This document shows positions 21,630 through 31,880 of a stretch of DNA of 64,000 bases, piece after piece. Where the stretch lies: positions 177,794 to 241,793 of the forward strand of contig CACJCN010000001.1 in NCBI GenBank assembly GCA_902591925.1. Reading direction: 5' to 3'. A program made the translations under genes and the position numbers. A model generated the notes under the pieces. The model worked only from the letters and a program-made list of their open reading frames with translations, made no database searches and had not been told where the DNA came from. Numbering within the stretch: the stretch's first letter is position 1; each line of letters opens with the position of its first letter. Source of the DNA: an uncultured SAR86 cluster bacterium. Lineage in GTDB: Bacteria > Pseudomonadota > Gammaproteobacteria > Magnimaribacterales > D2472.

Positions 21630-22262
21630 TTACTGAGTTACCGATTGATAAGTCAAAGATAGTCTTGATAAGTCGAATGGAGGTCTAAATACTCCTGCAA
21701 ATTCCCCATTTGGATTTAGCAGTATTATATTATTTACATGATTGTCCAAGTGAGAATGATCAGTCTCTCCTCCACTTGGCATTACATTATTCACAGATAG
21801 CTGTGTTGCAAGATTTATCAACATAGGCCTGACATTTGATACGCCAATAAATGCCTCATCAAAGCCCTTTGCATACTTATTAATCTGTTCTGGTGAATCT
21901 CTTTCAGGATCAATGGAAACCAGAACAAATTGTTTATCTTCTAATGGAAAGTTTTTTTCTCTTAAAACTTTGACAAGTTTTGACATTTGATACATTGAGG
22001 TTGGGCACTCGTCAGGACATCTTGTAAATCCAAAATACATTAAAGTCCATTTTCCAATTAAGTCATCTTTTTTAAATTCAATATTATCTTCTGACAAAAA
22101 AGTAAAATCTGATATTTGCTTTGGAGTTTCAAAAAGAAAAAGGCCATTGATTAAAAGTTCATTTTCACTCAAAACTCTTGGAGATGTTAACTTATTAATG
22201 AAAAGGGCTAAAACCGTGAATATAAAAACAAGAATTATTAATATATTTTTTTTTATCGTCAT
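21630..22262 (-). CDS. SCO1/SenC family copper chaperone
   Basis: FGFTRCPDECPTSM Cx3C motif, VSIDPERDSPEQ, DHSHLDN. Confidence 0.93.
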   Translation of the reverse strand: MTIKKNILIILVFIFTVLALFINKLTSPRVLSENELLINGLFLFETPKQISDFTFLSEDNIEFKKDDLIGKWTLMYFGFTRCPDECPTSMYQMSKLVKVLREKNFPLEDKQFVLVSIDPERDSPEQINKYAKGFDEAFIGVSNVRPMLINLATQLSVNNVMPSGGETDHSHLDNHVNNIILLNPNGEFAGVFRPPFDLSRLSLTYQSVTQ

Positions 22263-23137
22263 TAGGCCACAATTATAAAATGATCTACCAGTAAAGCTAA
22301 GAAAATTAAAAAAATGTAATAAATTGAAAATTGGAAAGTGCTCATTGCATCTTCATCGTCGTCACTGTAATAAAGATTAATTGAGTAATATAAAAAGACT
22401 GAACTTAATATTAGAGCAGAAACTAAATAAATTATTCCAGACATTAGAACCACATATGGCAACAATGAGACTATGAACAAAATAATCGTATATAAAACTA
22501 TTTGAAGTTTAGTAAATATTACTCCATGTGTGACAGGCAACATTGGAATTGATTCCTTCGCGTATTCATCCTTTCTATAAATTGCAAGCGCCCAAAAATG
22601 TGGAGGAGTCCATACAAATATTATTAGAACTAACAACAAAGCGTAGGGATCTATTGTATTTGTTACAGATGACCAGCCCAATAATGGTGGAGCTGCACCA
22701 GCAAGACCTCCAATCACAATATTTTGTGGGGTAGCTCTCTTCAAATAAACGGTATAAATAAAAGCATATCCTATTAGAGATGCTATTGTTAGAACCATTG
22801 TTAATGTATTTACATATAAATATAAAATTGTTGCGCCCAAGCCTCCTATAACCAAAGCAAACATTGATGCATGCATTGGTGACAGATTACCCTGAGGCAA
22901 TGGTCTTTGATCGGTTCTTGTCATAGATGCATCAGTCTCACGATCAATTACCTGATTGATTGCAGCTGCAGAAGCTGCACAAAATGCTATACCAACTAAA
23001 GACACGATCAAATAACTGAAAGAACTTACAGACTTTTCTGCTAACAACATTCCTACAAAAGCGCATATCAGCATCATGTAAACTACATTTGGTTTACAAA
23101 GTTGATAATAACTTTTAAGAAGGGTCATTTCTTCCAA
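22262..23137 (-). CDS. ctaB: Protohaem IX farnesyltransferase
   Basis: UbiA-type AAINQVIDRETDASMTRTDQRPLPQG, WTPPHFWALAIYRKDEY. Confidence 0.95.
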   Translation of the reverse strand: MEEMTLLKSYYQLCKPNVVYMMLICAFVGMLLAEKSVSSFSYLIVSLVGIAFCAASAAAINQVIDRETDASMTRTDQRPLPQGNLSPMHASMFALVIGGLGATILYLYVNTLTMVLTIASLIGYAFIYTVYLKRATPQNIVIGGLAGAAPPLLGWSSVTNTIDPYALLLVLIIFVWTPPHFWALAIYRKDEYAKESIPMLPVTHGVIFTKLQIVLYTIILFIVSLLPYVVLMSGIIYLVSALILSSVFLYYSINLYYSDDDEDAMSTFQFSIYYIFLIFLALLVDHFIIVA

Positions 23138-24099
23138 GCTAAGTAATTTACAGTAAATGTTGCTAAAAGAAGACAGGCTGCAAATAAATTATGAGCAATC
23201 GCCACGTATAAAGGTAAAACATATACAACATTAGTAATTCCCAGTGCTATTTGAGTTAGAAGAAGAATGCCGAGAGTTGAGGCAAGCGGGGCTGCTTCGG
23301 AAAACCATAGTCTAGACATAAGTATAAGAAATATAAACGTAACTAGTATTGCTGAAACTCTGTGAGAATAATGTATGGCTACTCGCGCAGGATTGTCTAA
23401 TAATCCATACAAATAGTTTGGGCCAACTTCTTGGTTTAAATTAAATCCACTCTTAAAGTCCATCTCTGGCAAATAAGTTCCCTGGCATGTTGGAAAATCT
23501 GCACATGCTAGAGAGGCATAATTAGTACTAGTCCAAACTCCAAGGAATATCTGAAATATTAAAGCTAAAAATGCTACGCCAGCAATAATTTTTAAATTTG
23601 AAATATTTATCTGGTTAAATATTTCAAAATTTCGAGATTTTAAATAAATAAAATAAAACAGAGTTAACGTGGTGAATCCTCCGAATAAATGCAATGTAAC
23701 TATTATGGGTAAAAGTTTTAAGCTTACTGTTAAATATCCAAAAATGCCTTGGCAACATATAAAAAATAATAAAAATGACGACCAACCTTGTATTGATCTA
23801 TCATTTGTCTTTCTTAAAGACAGATAAACGAGAAAGATTGCTATCAGGCCAAGTCCTGCTGCAAAGTATCTATGCACAACCTCTGGAATTGCTTTATTAA
23901 TATCATATGGAAATAACGGATATCTGCTTTCTGCTATAGCAATGTCTGCCTCGTTAATAGGAAAAACAACAAAACCATAGCATCCTGGCCAATCTGGACA
24001 TCCAAGACCAGCATCTACAAGACGCGTCCATGCTCCCAATGCAATAACCACAAATGCAAAGCAAATACCAAAAAGAGACAAATTTTTAATTTGATTCAT
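23125..24099 (-). CDS. ctaA: Haem A synthase
   Basis: 324 aa; GAWTRLVDAGLGCPDWPGCYG, EVVHRYFA, HYSHRVSA. Confidence 0.94.
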   Translation of the reverse strand: MNQIKNLSLFGICFAFVVIALGAWTRLVDAGLGCPDWPGCYGFVVFPINEADIAIAESRYPLFPYDINKAIPEVVHRYFAAGLGLIAIFLVYLSLRKTNDRSIQGWSSFLLFFICCQGIFGYLTVSLKLLPIIVTLHLFGGFTTLTLFYFIYLKSRNFEIFNQINISNLKIIAGVAFLALIFQIFLGVWTSTNYASLACADFPTCQGTYLPEMDFKSGFNLNQEVGPNYLYGLLDNPARVAIHYSHRVSAILVTFIFLILMSRLWFSEAAPLASTLGILLLTQIALGITNVVYVLPLYVAIAHNLFAACLLLATFTVNYLAWKK

Positions 24100-24674
24100 T
24101 AAATTAACACCTTCAAGTCTTTTAAAATTAATTTTGGGTCAGTATCTGGTAAAAAATACATAACTGCCCTTCCATATGGATCGATTACAAATATTGGATT
24201 TTCAATATTAAAATCAAGCGATGAATTTCTTTGTAAAACGTTTAACAATACCCCGTTTTTATCCTCGATAATTTCAACTCGTGGATATTGTAATTTAATA
24301 TCTTTAAGATTGGGTTCAAGTAATTTATTTGAATAAAAAATTACTCTCTTAAGCTTATTGATATCTCTATTAAGTGCGACATTTAGTTGTCTTGCAAGGT
24401 ATATGGATTCCTCACTGCTATCTATATTTGTAACATATACAGATAATATCCATTTACCATCTTCAAACTTAATAAGGTCTTGTTTACCTTCTATATTTTT
24501 AAAGTCATTTAAATCAAAATAGCTTTTAAAAAATACGCCATTGTTTTTAGTGCCTTCTGGAGACATGCCTGATAAAAAATATAAGGTCGAGAAAGTTACA
24601 ACCAGTATTGGTGTAAGCAACAAAACTGCAAGAAAAATTTTACTTCTCATTTTTTTTGTATCCATACCAGACAT
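24099..24674 (-). CDS. Hypothetical membrane-anchored protein in the cytochrome oxidase assembly cluster
   Basis: Single N-terminal TM; lies between SURF1 and ctaA genes; overlaps SURF1. Confidence 0.75.
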   Translation of the reverse strand: MSGMDTKKMRSKIFLAVLLLTPILVVTFSTLYFLSGMSPEGTKNNGVFFKSYFDLNDFKNIEGKQDLIKFEDGKWILSVYVTNIDSSEESIYLARQLNVALNRDINKLKRVIFYSNKLLEPNLKDIKLQYPRVEIIEDKNGVLLNVLQRNSSLDFNIENPIFVIDPYGRAVMYFLPDTDPKLILKDLKVLI

Positions 24675-25341
24675 ACATGCCGCATAAAACTATAAACATT
24701 AAAAACCATTGAGCTGAATAACCGTAATGTTTTACTGGCGTCATGTTTGTTGGATTAATTTTAATATATTCTAAGCTATATCTGCTTATTGGGTCTGCTA
24801 AAAGAATTAATGGATATATTGATTCATTGTACTCTTTTGATATTACATCAATATTCTTAGTTTGCGATATTTTTGGCCATTCACTAGACACTAGCTCGTC
24901 TGAGAGAACAAGTCCAAGTTCAGGTGATTCTAATATCCCGCTTACTCTTTCTTTAATATCCTTAATACTGATATTTGGTAAGTCTGACATATTTCTGTTT
25001 CTTTTTATCCATCCTCTATCTATCAGGATTAGATCACCTGTTTCGTTTAGCCTGAAAGGTGTAAGCACTTTATATCCAGCAATGCCTCCATTTATTACAT
25101 TATCAATTAATATTTGATTGGCTCCATACCAAGTTCCTTCCACATATACTCTTTCCCATTTTTTTGAATCCTGTTTGATCTCTTGGGGTTCTATAACTGA
25201 GTTTTTATCGAATTCATCAAGCAATACTGTTTTTGCTTGTCCTCTTTCGATTTGCCACAATCCTAATGAGAAAAAAATAATTGCAAACGTAACAAAAAAA
25301 ATTGTAATTCTTGCTCCTGGATTAAATTTATTTTTTTTCAT
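24640..25341 (-). CDS. SURF1 family cytochrome oxidase assembly protein
   Basis: Two TM helices, FSLGLWQIERGQAK, LIDRGWI, HYGYSAQWF. Confidence 0.9.
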   Translation of the reverse strand: MKKNKFNPGARITIFFVTFAIIFFSLGLWQIERGQAKTVLLDEFDKNSVIEPQEIKQDSKKWERVYVEGTWYGANQILIDNVINGGIAGYKVLTPFRLNETGDLILIDRGWIKRNRNMSDLPNISIKDIKERVSGILESPELGLVLSDELVSSEWPKISQTKNIDVISKEYNESIYPLILLADPISRYSLEYIKINPTNMTPVKHYGYSAQWFLMFIVLCGMYVWYGYKKNEK

Positions 25342-25375
25342 ATCTATAAAAGTATATATGCATTAAAATTTTATT

Positions 25376-25594
25376 ATGATTACTACCTTAATTTATATCG
25401 TAATACCTCTGTTACTTCTCTCACTTGCTGGCGGTCTTTTTTTTCTACTTGTAGATAAGGGCGAGACAGGAAGAAAAAGAACAGTTTACTTGCTTGGTCT
25501 TAGAGTTTTCTTTGCTACAGTTTTAATCATTTTAATTGCAATTGGTTTATATACTGGCGAACTTGGTAACAGCGTTCCTTGGGAAGATTCCTAA
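25376..25594 (+). CDS. Twin-TM small membrane protein (DUF2909-like)
   Basis: 72 aa, two TM segments; located between coxIII and SURF1 on the opposite strand. Confidence 0.7.
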   Translation: MITTLIYIVIPLLLLSLAGGLFFLLVDKGETGRKRTVYLLGLRVFFATVLIILIAIGLYTGELGNSVPWEDS

Positions 25595-26509
25595 TTATAA
25601 AATATAAACAAATATAAATAGCATTAGCCAGACAACATCTACAAAATGCCAATACCATGATGCAGCTTCAAAGCCAAAGTGATCGTGTTGCTCAAAGTGA
25701 CCTGCAAAAACTGATCTTGCAAGCATAATAGCTAACATAAAACCGCCCATCATCACATGGAAGCCATGAAAACCAGTAAGCATAAAAAACGTTGATCCAT
25801 ATATTCCAGAATTTAATTTAAGGCCATAATGTGCATAAGCTTCATAATATTCAAGAGCCTGCAGCCCAACAAAAATTAAAGCCAAAAGAACTGTAACTCC
25901 AAGATATACATTAAACTTTTTTCTATTTCCTTTTTTTAAACCAAGGTGGGCTAAGTGAACAGTCCATGATGAACTCAAAAGAACAATTGTGTTCCACAAA
26001 GGCAGCCATAAAAGAGCCTTACTCCATCCTGGCCATGCCATGCTCTTGTCAGCTAAATCATACTCATTGCCTTGATCCGGTGTGGTCATAACCGGCCATG
26101 AAGACTCAAAGGCTGGCCATAGTTCAATGGCTGTAATTGCTGCTCCTTTTGATCCTTCGCCGGCTAACCAAGGAACTGCTAGAGTTCTAACATAAAATAA
26201 AGCACCAAAAAATGCAGCAAAGAACATGACTTCAGAAAAAATGAACCATGCCATTCCGTATACATAAGATTGTTTTAATTGATTAGAATCTAATCCAGCA
26301 AGATGTTCTTTTATTACTTGTCTGAACCAAAAAAACATGGTCAAAAATAAACATGCAAATCCTGAATATAATATATATACAGAGTTGCTAGTTGGGTCAT
26401 CTAAGTTATTTATCGTACTTGAAGCTCCCATAACCAATAGAAACAAAGAAACCGCCATAAAAATTGGAAATCTGCTTTGATCTGGTACGTAATAACTTCC
26501 CCCACTCAT
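25595..26509 (-). CDS. ctaE: Cytochrome c oxidase subunit III
   Basis: WFIFSEVMFFAAFFGALFY, GFHGFHVMMGGF, WYWHFVDVVWLMLFI. Confidence 0.96.
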   Translation of the reverse strand: MSGGSYYVPDQSRFPIFMAVSLFLLVMGASSTINNLDDPTSNSVYILYSGFACLFLTMFFWFRQVIKEHLAGLDSNQLKQSYVYGMAWFIFSEVMFFAAFFGALFYVRTLAVPWLAGEGSKGAAITAIELWPAFESSWPVMTTPDQGNEYDLADKSMAWPGWSKALLWLPLWNTIVLLSSSWTVHLAHLGLKKGNRKKFNVYLGVTVLLALIFVGLQALEYYEAYAHYGLKLNSGIYGSTFFMLTGFHGFHVMMGGFMLAIMLARSVFAGHFEQHDHFGFEAASWYWHFVDVVWLMLFIFVYIL

Positions 26510-26516
26510 ATCTGCT

Positions 26517-27077
26517 TTACTCCATCGCCATTTGATTATGAGCTAAAACCTCATCATCATAATCAGTTATATCAAAAATTGTATAAGATAAAATTATGTT
26601 TTTAATATTTGAAGGTAGTTCATTTGAAACCAATAGTTTGACTGGAAGCAGTGCTTCTTCACCCGGCATAAGTTCTTGCTGCTCAAAGCAAAAACATTCT
26701 AGTTTTTTTAGATGTGCAGCTGCATTTGATGGAGCAACACTTGGAACTGCCTGAGCAGTCATTTTTTTATCAGTTGTATTTTTAACGTAAAAAGTCGCGC
26801 CATGATACTTGCCAGTTTCAATCTTCATAACTTGTTCGGATGGTTTAAATGTCCACGGCATATTCTCATTATTTGTAGATATAAATTGAATTGCTAAAGT
26901 TCTACCATCATCAGTAACTAGCTCTTCAGAATATTCGGATTGAAAAACCTTTCCATTGATCCCTGTAACCTCACAAAAAACATCATAAAGAGGAACAAGT
27001 GCGAAGCCAAAAGCAAACATCAAAGGAACAGCCACAACTAGTTTAATTAATGTTTTCTTAGCTTCTTTCTTCATCAA
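26517..27077 (-). CDS. ctaG: Cytochrome c oxidase assembly protein CtaG (Cox11)
   Basis: FGFALVPLYDVFCEVTGING, KLECFCFEQQ Cys motif. Confidence 0.95.
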   Translation of the reverse strand: MMKKEAKKTLIKLVVAVPLMFAFGFALVPLYDVFCEVTGINGKVFQSEYSEELVTDDGRTLAIQFISTNNENMPWTFKPSEQVMKIETGKYHGATFYVKNTTDKKMTAQAVPSVAPSNAAAHLKKLECFCFEQQELMPGEEALLPVKLLVSNELPSNIKNIILSYTIFDITDYDDEVLAHNQMAME

Positions 27078-28657
27078 TCAACCTTTGGTGGTGTTGAAAA
27101 TGTATGGTACGGAGCTGGTGAAGCAACTGTCCACTCAAGCCCTTTGGCGCCTTCCCAAACTTGATCTGTTGCCTTTTTTCCACCCATCACAGTCTTGATA
27201 ACAATAAATAAAAACAGTAATTGAGAGAACCCAAATAGAAATGCTCCAATACTAGAAACCATGTTCCAGTCAGCAAATATTAGAGCATAATCAGGGTATC
27301 TTCTTGGCATTCCAGCCAAACCAATAAAATGTTGCGGAAAGAATGTAACGTTTACACCTATAAATGAAAGCCAAAAATGAAGTTTGCCGAGTCTCTCGTC
27401 ATACATATTTCCAGACCATTTTGGAATCCAATAATAAACAGCGGCCATGATAGAGAATATTGCTCCAGGAACCAAAACATAATGAAAATGAGCAACAACA
27501 AAATATGTATCATGATATTGGAAATCAGCAGGAACAATAGCAAGCATCAATCCTGACAATCCTCCGATAGTAAATAAAACAACAAATGCAACTGCAAAAA
27601 GCATAGGAGTTTCAAATGTTAGAGATCCTCTAAACATAGTCGCTACCCAATTAAATACTTTTACACCGGTAGGCACGGCTATCAACATAGTTGCCCACAT
27701 AAAAAATATTTCAGCTGCTAATGGTAAGCCAACTGTAAACATATGGTGAGCCCATACTACAAAAGAAAGAATTGCAATTGAAAGCATAGCCCAAACCATT
27801 GAAGAATAACCAAATAGTTGTTTCCTCGAAAAAGTCTCGATAATGTGGGAAACGATACCAAAGGCTGGCAAAATCATTATGTAAACCTCAGGGTGGCCAA
27901 AGAACCAAAAAATATGTTGAAAGAGAACAGGATCTCCGCCACCAGCCGCATTAAAGAAACTTGTTCCAAAGTGGATGTCCATTAACATCATTGTTACTGC
28001 TCCGGCCAAGACAGGCATTACAGCTATTAATAAATATGCAGTTATTAGCCATGACCATACAAATAATGGCATTTTCATTAAGGTTACGCCTGGTGCTCTC
28101 ATGTTCATGATTGTTACAACCACATTAATTGCACCCATAATTGAAGAAGCTCCCATTATGTGAACAGAAAATATAAAAAACGTTACGCTTGGCGGTGCAT
28201 ATGTTGTTGAAAGTGGTGCATAAAATGTCCACCCAAAGTTAGGAGCTCCGCCCTCCATGAAAAGAGATGATAAAAGAATAAAGAAAGCAAAGGGCAATAT
28301 CCAGAAACTCAAATTGTTCATTCTGGGTAATGCCATGTCTGGTGCTCCAATCATCATTGGAACCAACCAGTTAGCGAGTCCAACAAATGCCGGCATAACA
28401 CCACCAAATATCATGATCAAACCATGAAGCGTTATCATTTGGTTATAAAATTCAGGCTCAACTATTTGCATACCAGGCTGGAAAAGCTCAGCCCTTATTA
28501 TCATCGCCATTGCTCCGCCTATAAGGAACATTGCAAAACTGAACCATAAATATAGTGTTCCTATATCTTTATGATTGGTTGTGTATAACCATCTAGTGAT
28601 TCCTTTTGCTGGGCCATGATCGTGATCGTCATGATGATTCTCTATTACTGCACTCAT
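27074..28657 (-). CDS. ctaD: Cytochrome c oxidase subunit I
   Basis: 527 aa; TTNHKDIGTLYL, FWFFGHPEVYI, WAHHMFTVG, YFVVAHFHYV. Confidence 0.98.
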   Translation of the reverse strand: MSAVIENHHDDHDHGPAKGITRWLYTTNHKDIGTLYLWFSFAMFLIGGAMAMIIRAELFQPGMQIVEPEFYNQMITLHGLIMIFGGVMPAFVGLANWLVPMMIGAPDMALPRMNNLSFWILPFAFFILLSSLFMEGGAPNFGWTFYAPLSTTYAPPSVTFFIFSVHIMGASSIMGAINVVVTIMNMRAPGVTLMKMPLFVWSWLITAYLLIAVMPVLAGAVTMMLMDIHFGTSFFNAAGGGDPVLFQHIFWFFGHPEVYIMILPAFGIVSHIIETFSRKQLFGYSSMVWAMLSIAILSFVVWAHHMFTVGLPLAAEIFFMWATMLIAVPTGVKVFNWVATMFRGSLTFETPMLFAVAFVVLFTIGGLSGLMLAIVPADFQYHDTYFVVAHFHYVLVPGAIFSIMAAVYYWIPKWSGNMYDERLGKLHFWLSFIGVNVTFFPQHFIGLAGMPRRYPDYALIFADWNMVSSIGAFLFGFSQLLFLFIVIKTVMGGKKATDQVWEGAKGLEWTVASPAPYHTFSTPPKVD

Positions 28658-28671
28658 AATATTTTCCTATA

Positions 28672-29823
28672 TTAAATTTTTGGTTCCTTATAATCCACGA
28701 TATCTTTGGGTATTACGATTTCTCCATCTCCCTTTTCAGCGTTACCCCATGATTGTCTTGTATACGTAATAACTGCGGCAAGTTCAACCTCTGAAAGATA
28801 GCTAAATGAATTCATGGCTGCTCCCTGAACACCTTCCATGAGAATTTCAATATTTCTATCTTTGTTATTCATAACAATGTCACTTCCTGCAAGCGCCGGG
28901 AATATTCCAGATATGCCTTGACCAGATGTTTGATGACAAGCAACACAATTTACTTCATAAATGCTTTCACCTCTTTCAACCAACTCAGCGGCTGTCCATT
29001 CTTTTGTTGTTAACTCAGCTAATTTGATTGCTTCTTGTTTTTTAGCAAAAACCCAATCGTCATATTCAGCTTGTTCAACAACTTTTACAACTATTGGCAT
29101 GAAGCCGTGATTTTTTCCGCACAACTCCGTGCACTTGCCTCTGTAGATTCCAGGTTCATCGACAATAGTCCACGCTGTGTTTACGAATCCAGGTATTGCA
29201 TCTTGTTTAATTGCAAATGCAGGCAACCACCATGAGTGAATTACATCATTGGCTGTTATTAAAAATCTTACTTTCTTGCCAGCAGGGATTACAACCATCT
29301 CATCAACTTCTTGTAAGTAATTTTCTCCCTTAGGAACTAAGTTATATATCTCATCCAAATCAGTTGATAAATTCGAAAAGAAGCTTACATCATCCTCAAG
29401 ATATCTGTATTGCCATTTCCACTGATATCCAGTTACTTGAATATTAATATCGCCTGCCTCATCATCATAGATTTTGACAAGCGTTTTTGACGCTGGAACA
29501 GCCATAGCTATTAGGATCAAAAATGGAATAATGGTCCAAGCTATTTCAAGCTTGTGATTTTCATGAAACTTAGCAGGTATTGGATTCTTTTTCTTTGTAT
29601 GAGCCCACATTGAGTAGAACATAACGCTGAAAACTACTACTCCAATTGCGACACATATCCAAAAAATTAGCATGTGTAGCTCAAAAACTTCGTTACTTAT
29701 ATCGGTACTACCTCTAGTCATATTTAATGCAAACCAATCAGCTTGCATAAATGGTGAAGCTAGCAAAAGCAAAGCTAGAAGAAAAATATTTCTCTTTGTA
29801 AAGTTAAAAAGATTAAATAACAT
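28672..29823 (-). CDS. ctaC: Cytochrome c oxidase subunit II fused to a C-terminal cytochrome c domain
   Basis: CuA motif CTELCGKNHGFMPIVV, followed by VNCVACHQTSGQGISGIFPALAGS. Confidence 0.95.
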   Translation of the reverse strand: MLFNLFNFTKRNIFLLALLLLASPFMQADWFALNMTRGSTDISNEVFELHMLIFWICVAIGVVVFSVMFYSMWAHTKKKNPIPAKFHENHKLEIAWTIIPFLILIAMAVPASKTLVKIYDDEAGDINIQVTGYQWKWQYRYLEDDVSFFSNLSTDLDEIYNLVPKGENYLQEVDEMVVIPAGKKVRFLITANDVIHSWWLPAFAIKQDAIPGFVNTAWTIVDEPGIYRGKCTELCGKNHGFMPIVVKVVEQAEYDDWVFAKKQEAIKLAELTTKEWTAAELVERGESIYEVNCVACHQTSGQGISGIFPALAGSDIVMNNKDRNIEILMEGVQGAAMNSFSYLSEVELAAVITYTRQSWGNAEKGDGEIVIPKDIVDYKEPKI

Positions 29824-29902
29824 TATCCGCCCAATAAGTGTGTCTTATAATAATAAAATTTAGTTATAGTATATTATAAGCTATTTATATATATAACCAA
29901 GT

Positions 29903-29923
29903 AAAAAAGCACTTTTTTGTGCT
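29903..29923 (-). terminator. Rho-independent terminator for the hemF-aroE-yheV transcription unit
   Basis: On the minus strand: AGCAC-AAAAAA-GTGCT-TTTTTT (short 5-bp stem plus T tract), 3' of yheV. Confidence 0.55.
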
Positions 29924-29953
29924 ACGTATAATATATGTTTGAGGGTTTAATTT

Positions 29954-30166
29954 CTATCGATTTTCTTCCCTATTTTTTTTAAAATCTTCTAGATTAACTA
30001 CCTTGATTTCATTGATGTTATCTTTAGATTTTTCTTTGGGTCTTTTTTCAACAAAATCACAATTAACACAATAAATTTCGTCATCTGTAGGGTTAAGAGC
30101 AATAGTATCTTGTGATTTACATTCAGGACAGATTGCTCCAGCTATGAATTGTACAAATCGTTTCAT
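29954..30166 (-). CDS. YheV-like putative zinc-ribbon protein (DUF2387)
   Basis: 70 aa with CPEC...CVNC; adjacent to aroE. Confidence 0.82.
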   Translation of the reverse strand: MKRFVQFIAGAICPECKSQDTIALNPTDDEIYCVNCDFVEKRPKEKSKDNINEIKVVNLEDFKKNREENR

Positions 30167-30981
30167 TCTCTCATTCCCTCAAGGTCACTAATAACACTAT
30201 CTGTTTCAGGAAATACATCAAACCATTTTTCAAAAGAAAATGCTGCTTGATACACAAGCATCCCTATGCCATCAAATACATGTTTAGAATTTTCACTAGC
30301 CCATTTACAAAATGGCGTTTCAGTTAAAGAATAATTTAAATCATAAAAGTAAGTACTAGAATTTGTAAAGATTTCTTCTATTGGCTTAAATTCACCTGTT
30401 AATCCTGCTGATGATCCATTTATAACAACATCGAAAGCAGAATTTTGTTCTTCATGAAATAAGTCTATTTTTCCCATATTAGAAAATTTTCTTATCAGCC
30501 TATTTGCTTTTTCTTCAGTTCTATTAAATAAGGTAATGCTTTTAGTGCTGCTTTTAGCAACTCTATACAATACACTTTCTATGGCTGCTCCGGCCCCAAT
30601 CATCAGAACTTTCTTATTTTTTAAATCAAAGCCTTTTGAATCAATATCGTTAATAAAACCTTTGCCGTCAGTTGAATATAGTGAAAGCTCTCCATTTGAT
30701 TTAACCAGAGTATTTACTGCATTTATATATTTTGCTTCTGATGAAATATTTCCATTAAGATTGGCAGCATTTTTTTTATATGGAAGAGTTACATTTAATC
30801 CTTTTGAATCTTTATCAGAGAAAAATTCTTTTATGAAAATTTCAAAATCAGACTCATCTACTTTATAGGGCAAATACTCAATATTAATATTTTCATTCCT
30901 TGAAAATCTTGAGTGTATAAACGGAGATAATGAATGCTCAATAGGCCGCCCAACAACACCAAGTTTGTATTTTTTATTCAT
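30163..30981 (-). CDS. aroE: Shikimate dehydrogenase
   Basis: VVGRPIEHSLSPFIHS, LNVTLPYKK, NGSSAGL, DGIGMLVYQAAFSFEKW. Confidence 0.95.
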   Translation of the reverse strand: MNKKYKLGVVGRPIEHSLSPFIHSRFSRNENINIEYLPYKVDESDFEIFIKEFFSDKDSKGLNVTLPYKKNAANLNGNISSEAKYINAVNTLVKSNGELSLYSTDGKGFINDIDSKGFDLKNKKVLMIGAGAAIESVLYRVAKSSTKSITLFNRTEEKANRLIRKFSNMGKIDLFHEEQNSAFDVVINGSSAGLTGEFKPIEEIFTNSSTYFYDLNYSLTETPFCKWASENSKHVFDGIGMLVYQAAFSFEKWFDVFPETDSVISDLEGMRE

Positions 30982-31879
30982 TCCAATTTCTATTAAGATT
31001 TTTAAGTAGAGCCCTTTCCATTAATTTGTATTTTTTATTTTTTTTATACTTCCATTTAACTTCTGTTGGAAGTGAAGCTAAGATTGATTCAATCCTTCCA
31101 TTTGATTGAAGTCCAAATGACGTTCCCCTGTCATATATTAGATTAAATTCAGCATATCTTCCTCTCCTAATTAGCTGAAAATCTTTCTCATCTGAGGAAT
31201 ATTTTATTTTCATTCTTTTAGAAACAATATCTAAATATGAATTTAAATAGGTGCTTGCAATAGAATTTAGCATTTTCAAGCTATCGTCGAGGCTTAAGCT
31301 AGATAGATTATCAAAAAAGATACCTCCAACACCCCTTCTTTCTTTTCTATGAGGTATATAAAAATATTTATTACAATTCTCAGAAAATAGCCCATAAAAA
31401 TTTTTATTATATTTATCAAGAGTTTCTTTTGCTGAGTTATGCCAATTAATATTGTCTTCTGGAAAAGATATATAAGGCGTTAAATCATAGCCGCCTCCAA
31501 TCCACCAATCTTTTATGTTTTTATTCTTGTCTAATATTCCAAATAGACGAACATTCATATGACTAGTTGGAACATATGGATTTTTTGGATGAGAGATCAC
31601 AGAAACACCCATGGCTTGATAGCCATGATCAATTTTTTTGGCTAATTTTTTTCCAAGTGCACTTGTAGGCATATTTTTACCGTATATTGACGAGAAATTT
31701 ACAGCACAATTATCAAAGAAATTACCGTTAGATATTACAAAGGTTTTCCCTCCGCCACCTTCAGGCCTTTTCCAGGCATCAGATGAAATTTCTGCAGAAG
31801 ATAGACCCTCTAGAAGTTTAAAATTTTTAATGATTAATGATTGAATTTTTTTAAAAGATTTTTCTAAATTTATTAACAT
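30974..31879 (-). CDS. hemF: Oxygen-dependent coproporphyrinogen III oxidase
   Basis: WKRPEGGGGKTFVI, WIGGGYDLTPY, RRGVGGIFFDNL, RRGRYAEFNLIYDRGTSFGLQS. Confidence 0.96.
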   Translation of the reverse strand: MLINLEKSFKKIQSLIIKNFKLLEGLSSAEISSDAWKRPEGGGGKTFVISNGNFFDNCAVNFSSIYGKNMPTSALGKKLAKKIDHGYQAMGVSVISHPKNPYVPTSHMNVRLFGILDKNKNIKDWWIGGGYDLTPYISFPEDNINWHNSAKETLDKYNKNFYGLFSENCNKYFYIPHRKERRGVGGIFFDNLSSLSLDDSLKMLNSIASTYLNSYLDIVSKRMKIKYSSDEKDFQLIRRGRYAEFNLIYDRGTSFGLQSNGRIESILASLPTEVKWKYKKNKKYKLMERALLKNLNRNWNE

Positions 31880-31880
31880 A

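Noticed and set aside
27358-28163. ORFs inside ctaD (61 aa on the same strand, 62 aa antisense)
   Set aside because: Overlapping frames of a highly conserved gene, no independent start context; the same reasoning applies to the other shadow ORFs in the track (for example 3069-3314, 5877-6263, 17965-18312, 50104-50403)
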